Below are positions 17,407 to 27,100 of a stretch of DNA of 64,000 bases, in pieces (positions within the stretch are counted from its first letter, which is position 1; each line of letters starts with the position of its first letter). Both the position numbers and the translations under genes were made by a program. The stretch is from Meridianimarinicoccus roseus (GTDB taxonomy: Bacteria > Pseudomonadota > Alphaproteobacteria > Rhodobacterales > Rhodobacteraceae), in the NCBI RefSeq assembly GCF_003172915.1, contig NZ_QGKU01000006.1:16198-80197 (forward strand), given 5' to 3'. The notes below the pieces were generated by a model, which worked only from the letters and a program-made list of their open reading frames with translations, searched no databases and was not told where the DNA came from.

Positions 17407-18054
17407 ATGGCCCGAACAGAAAAAACCTCGCGGCCCGCAGCGGTCGTTCCGGTGGCCGAGGACTGGGATGCGGAGCGGCAGCAATTGCGCGCAGAGCTTG
17501 GCGCCCGGATGAAGACGGTGCGCCAAGCCTGCGGTTTCACGCTGGAGGTCGCCGCGCAGCGCACCGGGCTTGCGGTGTCCACGATCCACAAGATCGAGAA
17601 CGGGCGCGTCTCGCCCAGCTACGAGAATCTCGTGAAGATCGCGCGCGCCTACGAGATCGGGATCGAACGGCTGTTCTCGTCCGATCACGAGCAGGCCCAG
17701 ACCACGCGGATGACCGTGACGCGGGCCGGGCAGGGGCGCAAGGTACGCAGCAAGAACTTCGAATACGAGGTGCTGTGCAACGCGCTGGCCGAGAAGAAGA
17801 TCGTACCGCTGGTCACGCGAGTGGAACGCCGCGCGCCGCTGGCCCCGGCCGATCTCGAAGCACATACCGGCGAGGAGACGCTGTTCGTACTGTCCGGCCG
17901 GGTGGAGCTGACGGTTGAGCATTACGAACCCGTCGTGCTGGAGCCGGGCGACTGTGCCTATTTCGACAGCACCCTGAAGCACGGACTGCGGGCGATGGAC
18001 GATACCGATACGCGGGTCTTCTGGGCCTGCACCTATACAGACGTGGCGGGCTGA
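17407..18054 (+). CDS. XRE-cupin transcriptional regulator
   Basis: 215 residues: an N-terminal Cro/C1 helix-turn-helix (about 25-85; LEVAAQRTGLAVSTIHKIENGRVSPSYENLVKIA) and a C-terminal cupin sensor (about 135-210; EAHTGEETLFVLSGRVELTVE...LEPGDCAYFDSTLKHG). Such regulators bind a small metabolite in the cupin. It is divergent from the AcnX operon and 39 bp ahead of the reductase gene, so it probably controls hydroxyproline use. The short AT-rich region before its start (17370-17406) contains TAAGAAAA, also seen in the promoter gap at 32765-32780. Confidence 0.9.
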   Translation: MARTEKTSRPAAVVPVAEDWDAERQQLRAELGARMKTVRQACGFTLEVAAQRTGLAVSTIHKIENGRVSPSYENLVKIARAYEIGIERLFSSDHEQAQTTRMTVTRAGQGRKVRSKNFEYEVLCNALAEKKIVPLVTRVERRAPLAPADLEAHTGEETLFVLSGRVELTVEHYEPVVLEPGDCAYFDSTLKHGLRAMDDTDTRVFWACTYTDVAG

Positions 18055-18093
18055 CCCCGCACGCGTTCCGACCTTTCCGACAGGAGGCCCCCG

Positions 18094-19131
18094 ATGCCGG
18101 ACCAGACCCCCGTTTCCGTGGACGCGCTTCAGGAGCGCGTGACCGCCATCTTCACCCGGTGCGGGGTGCGTGCGCCAAGCGCGGAGGCGGTGGCGAAGGT
18201 CATCGTCGCGGGAGAGCGGGACAACTGCAAGTCGCACGGGATCTACCGGATCGAGGGGTGCCTGCGGGTGCTGGCGGCGGGCAAGGTCGAAGGCGGCGCG
18301 GTGCCGCGAGTGCATGACAGCGGCAAGGCGGTGATCGAGGTGGACGCGGGCGGCGGCTTTTCCAACCCGGCCTTCGACGCTGCTGTGGACGTGCTGGCCG
18401 CGCGGGCGCGCGAGACTGGGCTGGCTGCGCTGGTGATCCGCGACTGCCTTCATTTCTCGGCGCTGTGGCACGACGTGGAGGCGCTGGCGGCTCGGGGGCT
18501 GGCGGGGCTGTCGATGTGCCCGAGCTATTCCTTCGTGGCGCCCGCGGGCGGCAAGGACCCGCTGCTGGGCACGAACCCGTTCGCCTTCGGCTGGCCGCGC
18601 GCCGGGGCGCATCCCTACGTGTTCGATTTCGCCACCTCGGTCGCGGCGCGCGGCGAGATCGAGTTGCATCGCCGCGCGGGCACACCGATCCCGGAGGACT
18701 GGGCGATCGACGCGCAGGGGCAGCCGACGACTGACCCGGAGGCGGCGCTGGCGGGGGCGATGCTGACCTTCGGCGGGCACAAGGGATCGGCGCTGTCCAC
18801 GATGATCGAGTTGCTGGCCGGCGCGATGCTGGGCGAGTTCATGAGCCGCGAGGCGCTGGATTTCATGGGCCGCACCGATCTGCTGCCGCGCCATGGCGCG
18901 TTGGTGGTGGCATTTGACCCGGAAACCTTTTCCGCGCGCAGCGGGCGCGACCCTGTCGCCGAGGGCGAGAAGCTGCTGGACGCGATCGCAGGGCAGGGCG
19001 CGCGGCTGCCTTCGCAGCGGCGGTTCCAGGCCCGCGAGGTGGCGCTGGACAGCGGCATACTGCTGAGCGCGGCGGAATTGGAGCAGCTTGCCCGGTTCGA
19101 GGCCGAGGGTCTAGCCGCGCTGGACGGCTGA
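18094..19131 (+). CDS. Ldh/ureidoglycolate dehydrogenase family reductase, probable delta-1-pyrroline-2-carboxylate reductase
   Basis: 345 residues of the malate/L-lactate/ureidoglycolate dehydrogenase (type II) fold, with catalytic His48 in NCKSHGIYRI, the domain signature LLGTNPFAFGWP and TFGGHKGSALSTMIELLAGAM. In hydroxyproline clusters this family supplies NAD(P)H-dependent delta-1-pyrroline-2-carboxylate reductase (DpkA-like), turning the products of the 3-hydroxyproline dehydratases into L-proline. Placement after the XRE-cupin gene and near both dehydratase candidates supports this. The family also includes other keto/imine reductases. Confidence 0.83.
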   Translation: MPDQTPVSVDALQERVTAIFTRCGVRAPSAEAVAKVIVAGERDNCKSHGIYRIEGCLRVLAAGKVEGGAVPRVHDSGKAVIEVDAGGGFSNPAFDAAVDVLAARARETGLAALVIRDCLHFSALWHDVEALAARGLAGLSMCPSYSFVAPAGGKDPLLGTNPFAFGWPRAGAHPYVFDFATSVAARGEIELHRRAGTPIPEDWAIDAQGQPTTDPEAALAGAMLTFGGHKGSALSTMIELLAGAMLGEFMSREALDFMGRTDLLPRHGALVVAFDPETFSARSGRDPVAEGEKLLDAIAGQGARLPSQRRFQAREVALDSGILLSAAELEQLARFEAEGLAALDG

Positions 19132-19143
19132 TCCGCGACCGGC

Positions 19144-21258
19144 CTAGTTCCGCGCAGGGATGCTCGCGACAAGCGACGCGGTCACAAGATCGGTCAGCGT
19201 GCGCGCCACGCAAGCGCCAGAATGCTGCGCGTCACCCGATGTCGGCACGCGGCCGAGCGCGCGCCGCGCTCGTTGCGTCTCGTGCGCGGCGCTGAGGCGC
19301 CGCAGGAACCCGGCATAGGGATCGGTGCCGTCGCGCCTCGGACGGTAGTCGAGAAGCCCCTCCCGCTGGTCGGCCCGGTAGATCGTGCGGCCTTCCTTGA
19401 TCGTCTCCAGCACCGCGATCGTATCGAGCGCTTCGGGGTCGATCGCGGTCGGATCCTCCGACAGGATCACGAGGTCTGCCAGTTTGCCGGTTTCGAGCGA
19501 TCCTTTCCGGTCCTCTTCGAAGTGCTGATAGGCGGGCCAGATCGTCAGGGATTTCAGCGCGGTCATCACGTCGACCCGCTGGTCCGGTCCCATGATGTCG
19601 CCCGACCGCGATCGCCGTGTCACCGTAGCATCGAGGATGCGCATGCTGTCGGGAAACGCGACCGGCGCGTCGTGGTGGCTGGAAAACATCATACCGCGGG
19701 CCCTTACCCAACCGGTCGGAGAGATGTTGTCGGCCAGCGCCGGGCCGACGGTGCGGTCGCGGTGCCAGTCACCCCAGTAGAAGGTGTGCATCGGAAACAG
19801 CGAGGGGAACACGTTCAGCCGGTGATAGGCGTCCACCTGGTCCTCGCGCAGGAACTGCCCGTGGATCAGCACCGGGCGCCGGTCGGCGGGGCCATGTGCT
19901 CGCGTGGCGGTATCAATGGCGGCGATCAGCATGTCCGACGCGCCTTCGCCATTGGCGTGGGTCAGGATCTGCACGCCATTCGCGAAGGCCCAGTCGATGG
20001 CGTCGAACACCTGGGTGCCGGTCGCGGAGGCATAGCCGACGTAGTCGGCGCGCTTGCCTTCGGGCGGCTTGTAGTAAGGCCGGTCGCGCAGCGCGGTAAA
20101 GCCCTGCGGCGAGCCGTCGATCGTCAGTTTCGCGCCGCCGACGCGGAACCTGTCGGTGTAGTCACGCGCGGCGGCCTGCAGGATGAAATCGCGGTCCACC
20201 AGCACGTCGGGATAGGTTACCACGTCGATGTCCAGACCTTCATCGCTGGCTACCGACTGCATCAGCCGCGCGACCGCTGGGATGGAACGGCCCTCCTGCG
20301 CCGTAGTGTAGCCGTAGGATGCGATGAGTTCCGTGCCCGCACGGAACAGCGCGCGGTTTGCCGCCTCGTCCAGACCTCCAAGCAGCTTGCCGATGACGAG
20401 GTTGGCAGCGTTCTCCTCGAGCACGCCATCGGGTTCGGACCCGTCCGCCTTGCGGCGGATCACCCCGCCGCTGGGATCGGGCGTGTCCGCCGTGATGTCG
20501 GCCAGTTCAAGCGCGCGAGAATTGGCCACGCCGAGATGCCCGGACTGGTGGATCACGTAGACCGGCAGATCGGTGGACACTGCATCGAGTTCGTCGCGCG
20601 TCGGGTGGCGCTGTTCGGCCAGTTGCGCGTCGTCATAGCCGAAACCGAGGATCAGCCCCGCGTCGGCAACCCGGTCGGGATGCGTTTCGGCGAAGCTGCG
20701 CAGAACCTGCTGAAGGGCGGGAATGTCGTTGACGGGTCCGTCCGGCGCGGGCAGCAGGTTGGCGGACAGCGCCTGGATCCCGATCATGAACACGTGTCCA
20801 TGCGCGTCCACGAAGCCCGGGACCATCGTGCGTCCGGCAAGGTCGATCACCTCGGTCCTCGGTCCGCGCAGGGCAAGCACCGTTTCCGCGTCGCCCACAC
20901 GGGCGATCAGCCCGTTCCGCACGGCCAGCGCCTCGGCCCGGATGGCGCCGTCGGCCATCGTCAGGATTGGCCCGCCCAGCCAGATGCGGTCGGCTGGGTC
21001 AGTCGCGGGCTGCGGGCCCTCCGCGGTGTGCCCGGCGCGGAAATGGTCCCACGCATCGAGGATGCGTCCGTCCGGCAGGGTGCAGATCCCTCGTCGACCT
21101 TCCGGCGAGCTTTCGATGTCGTAGGCGCCGCCTTCGTCCGTGCAGAAGACTGCGGCAGGGTTCGTCTTTTCGGATGCCGTCGCTGTCGCCGTGGTGGGCG
21201 CGACGCCAACAAGGCTGGCGATCAGAAGGCAGGCGAGGATTGGCAGGGAACGGGGCAT
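19144..21258 (-). CDS. exported YtcJ-type amidohydrolase with N-terminal DUF333-like domain
   Basis: 704 residues. A signal peptide (about 1-28) precedes NPAAVFCTDEGGAYDIES and GICTLPDGRILDAWDHFR (about 33-75), the pattern of the DUF333 domain (NPAxxYCxxxGG...GxCxLPDG...W), with two conserved cysteines. The remainder is a YtcJ/LAF3-like metal-dependent amidohydrolase: VDAHGHVFM as metal site, KLTIDGSPQGFTA, and VQILTHANGEGASD. It is thus predicted to act in the periplasm on an unknown amide. It is convergent with the reductase gene, 12 bp apart, and does not obviously belong to the hydroxyproline pathway. Confidence 0.85.
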   Translation of the reverse strand: MPRSLPILACLLIASLVGVAPTTATATASEKTNPAAVFCTDEGGAYDIESSPEGRRGICTLPDGRILDAWDHFRAGHTAEGPQPATDPADRIWLGGPILTMADGAIRAEALAVRNGLIARVGDAETVLALRGPRTEVIDLAGRTMVPGFVDAHGHVFMIGIQALSANLLPAPDGPVNDIPALQQVLRSFAETHPDRVADAGLILGFGYDDAQLAEQRHPTRDELDAVSTDLPVYVIHQSGHLGVANSRALELADITADTPDPSGGVIRRKADGSEPDGVLEENAANLVIGKLLGGLDEAANRALFRAGTELIASYGYTTAQEGRSIPAVARLMQSVASDEGLDIDVVTYPDVLVDRDFILQAAARDYTDRFRVGGAKLTIDGSPQGFTALRDRPYYKPPEGKRADYVGYASATGTQVFDAIDWAFANGVQILTHANGEGASDMLIAAIDTATRAHGPADRRPVLIHGQFLREDQVDAYHRLNVFPSLFPMHTFYWGDWHRDRTVGPALADNISPTGWVRARGMMFSSHHDAPVAFPDSMRILDATVTRRSRSGDIMGPDQRVDVMTALKSLTIWPAYQHFEEDRKGSLETGKLADLVILSEDPTAIDPEALDTIAVLETIKEGRTIYRADQREGLLDYRPRRDGTDPYAGFLRRLSAAHETQRARRALGRVPTSGDAQHSGACVARTLTDLVTASLVASIPARN

Positions 21259-21460
21259 GTCGGTGGCCAGTGCGTTGGGGGCTGCTGCGGACCCCCGGCG
21301 CGCCGGGCAAGGTGGCGCGCCCGGAGGCGGGCCGCGTCCGCCGGTCGGTCATGGCCTCATTGAAAGGTGTATCGGGCCACCCTGTCCACGCGACACGGGG
21401 CCACCGGTGGCACCACCCCTGCACGGCCGGCCCCCCAAGGGGCCGACCGCCCGCACCGCG

Positions 21461-22600
21461 TCAGGCCGCGGCCAGTTTCTTGCGTGGGTCGTAGAACGGG
21501 CGTTCAACGACGGTTGCGCGAGTTGGGCCCGACGGGGTGACGACCTCGACCTCAGTGCCGATATGGGCGCAGTCCGCTGCCACCATTGCCAGCGCGATGT
21601 TCTTGTCCAGCCGTGGCGAGTATACCGCGGAGGTAACCTTGCCTACCGTGGCGCCATCGCGGAGCATCGGCCAGAAGGTCGTGTTCGGCCCGCTCAGTGG
21701 GTCGCAGTCGATCACCAGCCCGACCTGGCGGCGCTGCACGCCCGCATCGCGAATGCGCCGCAGCGCCGCCTTGCCGATGAAGTCTGCCTCCATGTCGAGA
21801 TCGACAAGCCGGTCGAGGCCCAGTTCATAGGGGTTGGTGTGGATGTCGGCGTCGGCGTGATAGGACAGCATCCCGCCCTCGATCCGCCGGATCGAAGAGG
21901 TGTGGCCGGGCTTGAGCCCGTATTCCAGCCCGGTCGCCATGATCCGTTCCCACAGCGCGTCGCCATAGGCGCTGTCGCGCAGGTAGATCTCGTAGCCCAG
22001 TTCGCTAGACCAACCGGTGCGGGACACGACCAGCGGGATGCCGTCGAGGTCGACCTCGCGGAGCCAATAGTATTTCAGGTCCATGATGTCGTCGCCGAAC
22101 AGGGCGCGCATGATCTCGCCCGATTTCGGACCCTGAAGCTGGAGCGGCGACACGTCAGGTTCGGTGATCATCACGTCGAGGCCGGAATGCACCGCGACGC
22201 CCTGTGCCCAGAGCAGGATGTCGCTGTCTGCCAGCGAGATCCAGAAATGGTTCTCGGCAAGGCGCAGCAGGATCGGGTCGTTCAGGATGCCGCCGTCGGC
22301 GTTGGTGATCAGCACGTATTTGCACTGGCCGACCGCCATCGTGGACAGGTTGCGCGGCGTGAGCATCTGCACGAAGCGCGCCGCGTCCGGTCCGGTGATT
22401 TCGACCTGCCGTTCAACCGCCACGTCGCACAGGATCGCGTCGTTCACGAGGGTCCAGAAGTTCTGTTCCGGGTCGCCGAAATCGCGCGGGATGTACATGT
22501 GGTTGTAGACCGAGAACGCCTTGGCGCCCCAGCGCACGGTGGCGTCGAAATAGGGGGATTTCCGGATCTGGGTGCCGAATCCGAATTCGTCTGCGTGCAT
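21461..22600 (-). CDS. GcvT/DmdA-like folate-dependent aminomethyl- or demethylase
   Basis: 379 residues of the T-protein (GcvT) family. VYNHMYIPRDFGD, DVAVERQVEITGPDAARFVQ, GGILNDPILLRLAENHFWIS, EPDVSPLQLQGPKS and SRTGWSSELGYEIYL resemble DMSP demethylase (DmdA) more than glycine-cleavage T-protein, and no other glycine-cleavage genes are present. These enzymes move a methyl or aminomethyl group to tetrahydrofolate. DMSP as substrate is possible but unproven. The start at 22600 has GGGAGGAA 4 nt upstream. An Lrp-type regulator lies upstream, with two copies of CCGATCGGG between them. Confidence 0.78.
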   Translation of the reverse strand: MHADEFGFGTQIRKSPYFDATVRWGAKAFSVYNHMYIPRDFGDPEQNFWTLVNDAILCDVAVERQVEITGPDAARFVQMLTPRNLSTMAVGQCKYVLITNADGGILNDPILLRLAENHFWISLADSDILLWAQGVAVHSGLDVMITEPDVSPLQLQGPKSGEIMRALFGDDIMDLKYYWLREVDLDGIPLVVSRTGWSSELGYEIYLRDSAYGDALWERIMATGLEYGLKPGHTSSIRRIEGGMLSYHADADIHTNPYELGLDRLVDLDMEADFIGKAALRRIRDAGVQRRQVGLVIDCDPLSGPNTTFWPMLRDGATVGKVTSAVYSPRLDKNIALAMVAADCAHIGTEVEVVTPSGPTRATVVERPFYDPRKKLAAA

Positions 22601-22667
22601 TGTTTCCTCCCTTGCCTGTCCCGGTCCGCTTGGCCTTTGGACGATTGAACTGGCGGGCATATTGTGG

Positions 22668-22719
22668 CCGATCGGGTTTTCATGTGGACCAAAAAAACGG
22701 CACGCCAAGTCCGATCGGG
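22668..22719. promoter_or_regulatory. pair of CCGATCGGG palindromic sites upstream of the GcvT/DmdA-like gene
   Basis: Identical 9-mers containing the palindrome CCGATCGG occur at 22668-22676 and 22711-22719, 43 bp apart (about four helical turns), in the 159-bp gap between the Lrp-type gene and the demethylase-like gene. Cooperative binding by an oligomeric regulator such as Lrp would suit this spacing. Confidence 0.45.
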
Positions 22720-22759
22720 CTGATTTATGGGCAGAGGCCGGTCCGTTCGGACGCGTGGG

Positions 22760-23251
22760 TCAGGGTGCGCCGCGTCCGGCCAGTTTCAGCAGGTTTGGCT
22801 GGCTGGTCTTGACGGTGCGCGTGACGATGTAGGTCATGTAGCGATCTACCCCCAGTTCGGCGTCCAGCATCGCTTCCATCAGCGTCTGGAAGGCGGCGAG
22901 CGATGGGCAGACGGAACGCAGCACGTAGTCCATGCCGCCGCCCGTTGCGATGCAGTCGGTGAATTCGTCGCGGGCGCGCACGAAGGCTTCGAAGCGGTCG
23001 AAATCCGTCTTGCGGTGGTGGGTGAGGGACACGGTGACCACGACCTGCGTGACGTCGCAGACACGGTCCAGCGCGATCTCTGCGCGGTAGCTGCGAATGA
23101 ACCCCGCTGCCTTCAGCCGGTCGAGCCGGGCCCAGCAGGGAGTGGGCGAAATGTTGACGATCTCGGCAAGCTTGGTCTTGCTGAGTTGCCCATGCTGCTG
23201 GACGGCGCTGAGGATACGGATATCCGTCGCATCGAGGCCCGGTCTCTTCAC
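22760..23251 (-). CDS. Lrp/AsnC family transcriptional regulator
   Basis: 163 residues: an N-terminal winged helix-turn-helix (1-60; LDATDIRILSAVQQHGQLSKTKLAEIVNISPTPCWARLDRLKAAGFI) and a C-terminal RAM effector domain (about 65-155). ATG at 23251 gives a full-length family member. It is transcribed towards the GcvT/DmdA-like gene and probably regulates it in response to an amino acid or related metabolite. Confidence 0.92.
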   Translation of the reverse strand: MKRPGLDATDIRILSAVQQHGQLSKTKLAEIVNISPTPCWARLDRLKAAGFIRSYRAEIALDRVCDVTQVVVTVSLTHHRKTDFDRFEAFVRARDEFTDCIATGGGMDYVLRSVCPSLAAFQTLMEAMLDAELGVDRYMTYIVTRTVKTSQPNLLKLAGRGAP

Positions 23252-23392
23252 GTGTTCGGCGGTCTTTCTGGGGCGATTGAATAGCGTTGCACACCAAACT
23301 AGCGCGTGGCGGCCTGCACGCGAGGCGATGTTTGCGACGCAAGGCGCCCCGTCCGCGGCGCGCGGCGCGCCCGGCGGGAGCTGCGCGTGCCG

Positions 23393-24109
23393 TCAGAGGC
23401 CGCGTTCAGGCGCGGGGGTGTAGGCGTTGGCGCCATGCGCACCCGCCGCCCCGAAATGGTCCAGCGTGGCCGAGAACTGTTCGTATTCGTCCTGCATCTG
23501 GCCTGCATCGACGCGGTCATAGACCGACTGCGCCGCGCGCCGTTCGATCTCGAAGTTGCGGAAGCCGCGGTTTAGATAGATGTCGTCGATATAGGATAGG
23601 GCGGTCTGGAAGTTCGGATCGTTGATGCCCATGGCGGGGTTCTGCGCCACCGCACGCAGAGCCTGCGCCTGCGCCTGTGTCGGCACGATGGAAATGCCGC
23701 GCGACAGCAGGTCCTGTTCCATGCGCTGGCGCACCGGAGCGGGCGGGTTGCCCAGCACCAGGTCGGCGGCCTCGGCAGCGATGCCGCCGGCCTGTCCGCC
23801 GGCGTTGCGGAACTGGCCGTCGAAAGCGGGCAGCCGGTCGGCCCGGTCCGACGAGGTCTGGTAATCTCCCGCGATCTCGCGCTGGCCCAAGGCGCGGGCG
23901 CGCGCGGCCAGAGCCTGCGCCTGCCGATTGGCCTGCGTGTTCAGCGGAGCCTGGTACTGCCCGCCGCCCTTGCCGCCACCGCCCCCCGCGCCGCCCGGCG
24001 GGTGTTTGGGTTTCGGCTTGGATCCGGTCTGTCCGGCATCGACCGGCATCGCGGCCATCAGGCAGGCCAGGAACGCGGTCAGGACAAGTGCAAGGGTCGG
24101 TCGGGTCAT
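23393..24109 (-). CDS. exported protein of unknown function, partner of the MACPF-like protein
   Basis: 238 residues. A clear signal peptide (MTRPTLALVLTAFLACLMAA, cleavage near VDAG) is followed by a low-complexity KPKPKHPPGGAGGGGGKGGG linker and then a predicted helical region rich in Ala, Gln and Arg (about 55-225). No family recognised. The ribosome site GGAGGC and a gap of only 16 bp behind the MACPF-like gene indicate one transcript. A secreted or periplasmic helical partner (immunity, chaperone or accessory protein) is a reasonable guess but nothing more. Confidence 0.75.
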   Translation of the reverse strand: MTRPTLALVLTAFLACLMAAMPVDAGQTGSKPKPKHPPGGAGGGGGKGGGQYQAPLNTQANRQAQALAARARALGQREIAGDYQTSSDRADRLPAFDGQFRNAGGQAGGIAAEAADLVLGNPPAPVRQRMEQDLLSRGISIVPTQAQAQALRAVAQNPAMGINDPNFQTALSYIDDIYLNRGFRNFEIERRAAQSVYDRVDAGQMQDEYEQFSATLDHFGAAGAHGANAYTPAPERGL

Positions 24110-24125
24110 GCCTGGCCTCCTCTCA

Positions 24126-27100
24126 TCAGGTTTTCGGGCAGATCGGCAGCGGGCGGAACGCGCCGCCATTGCCGGGCATTTGCCAGCCGGTCACCGACCA
24201 GGTTCCCTTTATTTCGTCGGTGACCTTGAACGGCCATTCGAAGGTGGTGTGCGTCGGTCCGAGTTGTTCCAGTGGTACGAGGCGCCGTTCATCGATGGAC
24301 TCGTCGGTCATCAGGCTGTTCTTGAACAGGCCGCGAAACACCTTGGTCATTTTGAGAAAGCCCACGAAGCTCGATTCCGATCCACCGAGATTGCTTGCGG
24401 CGCAGAACTCCGCCGCCGTGATGATCTGCGTCTTGGGTGCGACCAGCAGCGGCAGCTTCATCTGCTTGGGCGGGTGCAGCATCGTGGACAGGTCGTCCGG
24501 CACGAGGATCGTGGGGTAAGCGCGCGACGAGGCATAGATCGTCACCGGCGTGCGCCTGCCCCAATCATCGAAACCGACCGTCACAGCCGCCGCGTCCAGA
24601 TCGCTGAGATCGGGCGAGGTGAGGTCGAACACCACCTCGTCGATGCTCAGCCGGTGCACGTATGGCTCCCAGATGTCTGCGGGGTCGTCGTAGCGCGGGG
24701 CGGCCGCGGCGACAGCGCCGGTGATCGCGGCGGACAGTTCGCGCTGGACCTGTTGCACCGGCAGCGCGCGCTGGTCGGCGCCGAATACCGCGTCCTCGAA
24801 GAACACCACGTCGACAAGATCGCTGAGCGGCCGCAAGTCAAGAAAGATCGGTGCCGGGATCGACGCGCTGCCGATCTCGGTGAACGACTCGACCTGCCGT
24901 TCCAGCGAGGCGTTGGCCGACACCGACAGGTTCTCGCTGTCGGTGTATTTGCCCGAGTTTGTCCAACCCTTCACGGTGGCCGAGGCGTGCACATCGACGC
25001 TGGAGCCGTTTTCCATCAGCCCGCCGGCGGCTTCCTTGCTGTAGATCAGGCTGTTGCGGCTGCTTTGACCGCTGGTGACCGCATGGGCGTAATGGGTGCC
25101 GTAGATGTCGATCACCTCGGTCTGGTAATCGACGGTCTCGCCGCGCTTGCGCCGCATCAGGATCGACAGAAGCGTCTGCTGGAAGTCGGGATCGAGGCTC
25201 TGACGGCGCCAGTCCGACACCAGCGCATAGTCGCTCTGGAAGCTTTCGGCGAGCACGATCTGGCTGCCGGTCTCGCCGTTGGTCTTGGCGTCCTTGGTGA
25301 CCTGGCTGTCGACCCCGAAGCTGAACGCCTTGTCGATGCCGGTGCTGATACCGAGCGAGGAGGCGTGCGCCTCGGAGAATTCGGAGGCGCTGCCGGTGGT
25401 CACCGTCGTGGTCGTGCTGCCCGACCTCGACGCCAGCGCGATCAGCAGGCCCTGCGGTACGATCTTCTGGAAGCGCGTGTAATAGTCCACGCTTTTGGGG
25501 CCGGGCCGCGCGAAGACGAGGTTGCGTTGTCCGCGGTTTCTGATGATGTCTCGCGGATCGACGTCGGAAATATTGTAGCCGTGGAAGCTGTAGTCGAGAA
25601 CAGGCGCGGCGCCTTCCTGCGCGAAGACACCGCCAAGCGCAATGAAGTCCTGCTTGCTGCGCAAGTCGGGTCGGGGCAGCACCTTTTTCCAGGGCGTATT
25701 GCCCAGCATCATCTCGGTTTCCGACACGAAGCGCAGGATGCCACCGGTCGCGTCGGCGTAGGTGCCGTCGGGTTGCAGGCGCAGGCGGTCGGTGATGTTG
25801 CCGTATCCGATCCGGATGGTGCGGCCCCGATCCTCCATCCGCAGGCGCATGACCGAGCGGCTCACGTAGTTGCCGTGCGGGAGCCGCCCGCCACGCGAAA
25901 GCACGGTCTCGTCGCTGACCAGGATCGGCGCGTCGTTCTGGGCCTTGGGTTCCCAAAGCCCGTCCGGATTGAGTTCCGGCGGAAACACACGCGGCGTGAA
26001 ATCCAGCGCATGCACGCCATCATCGTCGGACCACACCACGACAGCGTCCAGCTCGAACGCGGGAAGCGTCGTGCCGTTTGCACCGGGCCTTGGCTGCGTT
26101 GCCATTCCAATGCTCTGGAACGATACGCCGCCCGCCGTCGCCGGGTCGAAATCCGCGTTGCCGAAGCGCGGCGACACACGGCCCTCCGAAGTGGTGAAGG
26201 TCAGGTACTCCAGCGCGGCGACGTTGGTCGCGCTGATGCTGTTCGCATCCTCCTGGACCATGACGACCTTCGAGGACACCAGGGCCCTCACTTCGGCGAT
26301 GGTTTCACCGTCCGCAAGTTCGAAGCTGGTCAGCGTCTGTGTGCCCGTGGCGGGCTGGGCACCGTGCCGCGCCGCGCCCGCCCGTTCTCCGAACCGGTCC
26401 TCGGTCACGAAGGTCAGCGCGTGCAGCCGGTCGCCGCCGATGCCAACGATCTTGCTGATCCGGCCGTCCTTGGGCAACAACGACACGACTGGCTCTCCCC
26501 GCTGCACGCCGATTGGCTGGCGCAGGGAGGACACGTCGTCCAGTGTCAGCGCTTCGGTGTAGAAGGCGCTGGCGCTTTCATCGGTGAATTCGCTGTACAG
26601 CCGTACGAAGGGGGCGAGATCAGGCTCATCGTCCGGAAATCCGTATTCCGACAGTGTCAGCGCCAGCGTCTGCGGATCAAGTGGCTTGTCCCAGATGCGG
26701 ATGTAATGCACCTCGCCGATCAAGGGGGTGTCGCCGCGCGCGCCGCCCCCGATCTGGAGCGGTAGCCGTTCCACCGGGCCGTAGCCGATCCGCACTTCAC
26801 CCAGCAGGTCCTCGCCGTCGAAGATGCGGCTGACCCCGCCGACCGTGCTGACGGCCAACTGGTAGTATCCTGGCACCGTCATATCCAGCTCCACGCGCGC
26901 CGCGCCGTCCGCGTTGCGCAATTCCAGCTGGCGGCCCTTGTCCACGATATCGAGCCGGAAGTGCGTGCGGGTGATGTCTTCGAAGGCGAAGACGGTCATG
27001 CGTTCGGGCAGGTCCTGCAGGCTCTGTTCGTCGAGATGGACCATGATTTCCACCGCGCCAACGCTTTGCGGGGTCAGGCGATCGTCGGACTCGAGCCGGA

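Noticed and set aside
19222..21363. A 713-codon open frame on the plus strand opposite the amidohydrolase
   Set aside because: Shadow frame: no family sequence, while the minus strand shows DUF333 and amidohydrolase motifs.
23928..26765. A 945-codon open frame on the plus strand opposite the MACPF-like gene
   Set aside because: It mirrors the codons of the minus-strand gene in GC-rich DNA, its product is Arg/His/Gly-rich without domains, and the minus-strand protein has a signal peptide, ribosome site and recognisable motifs.
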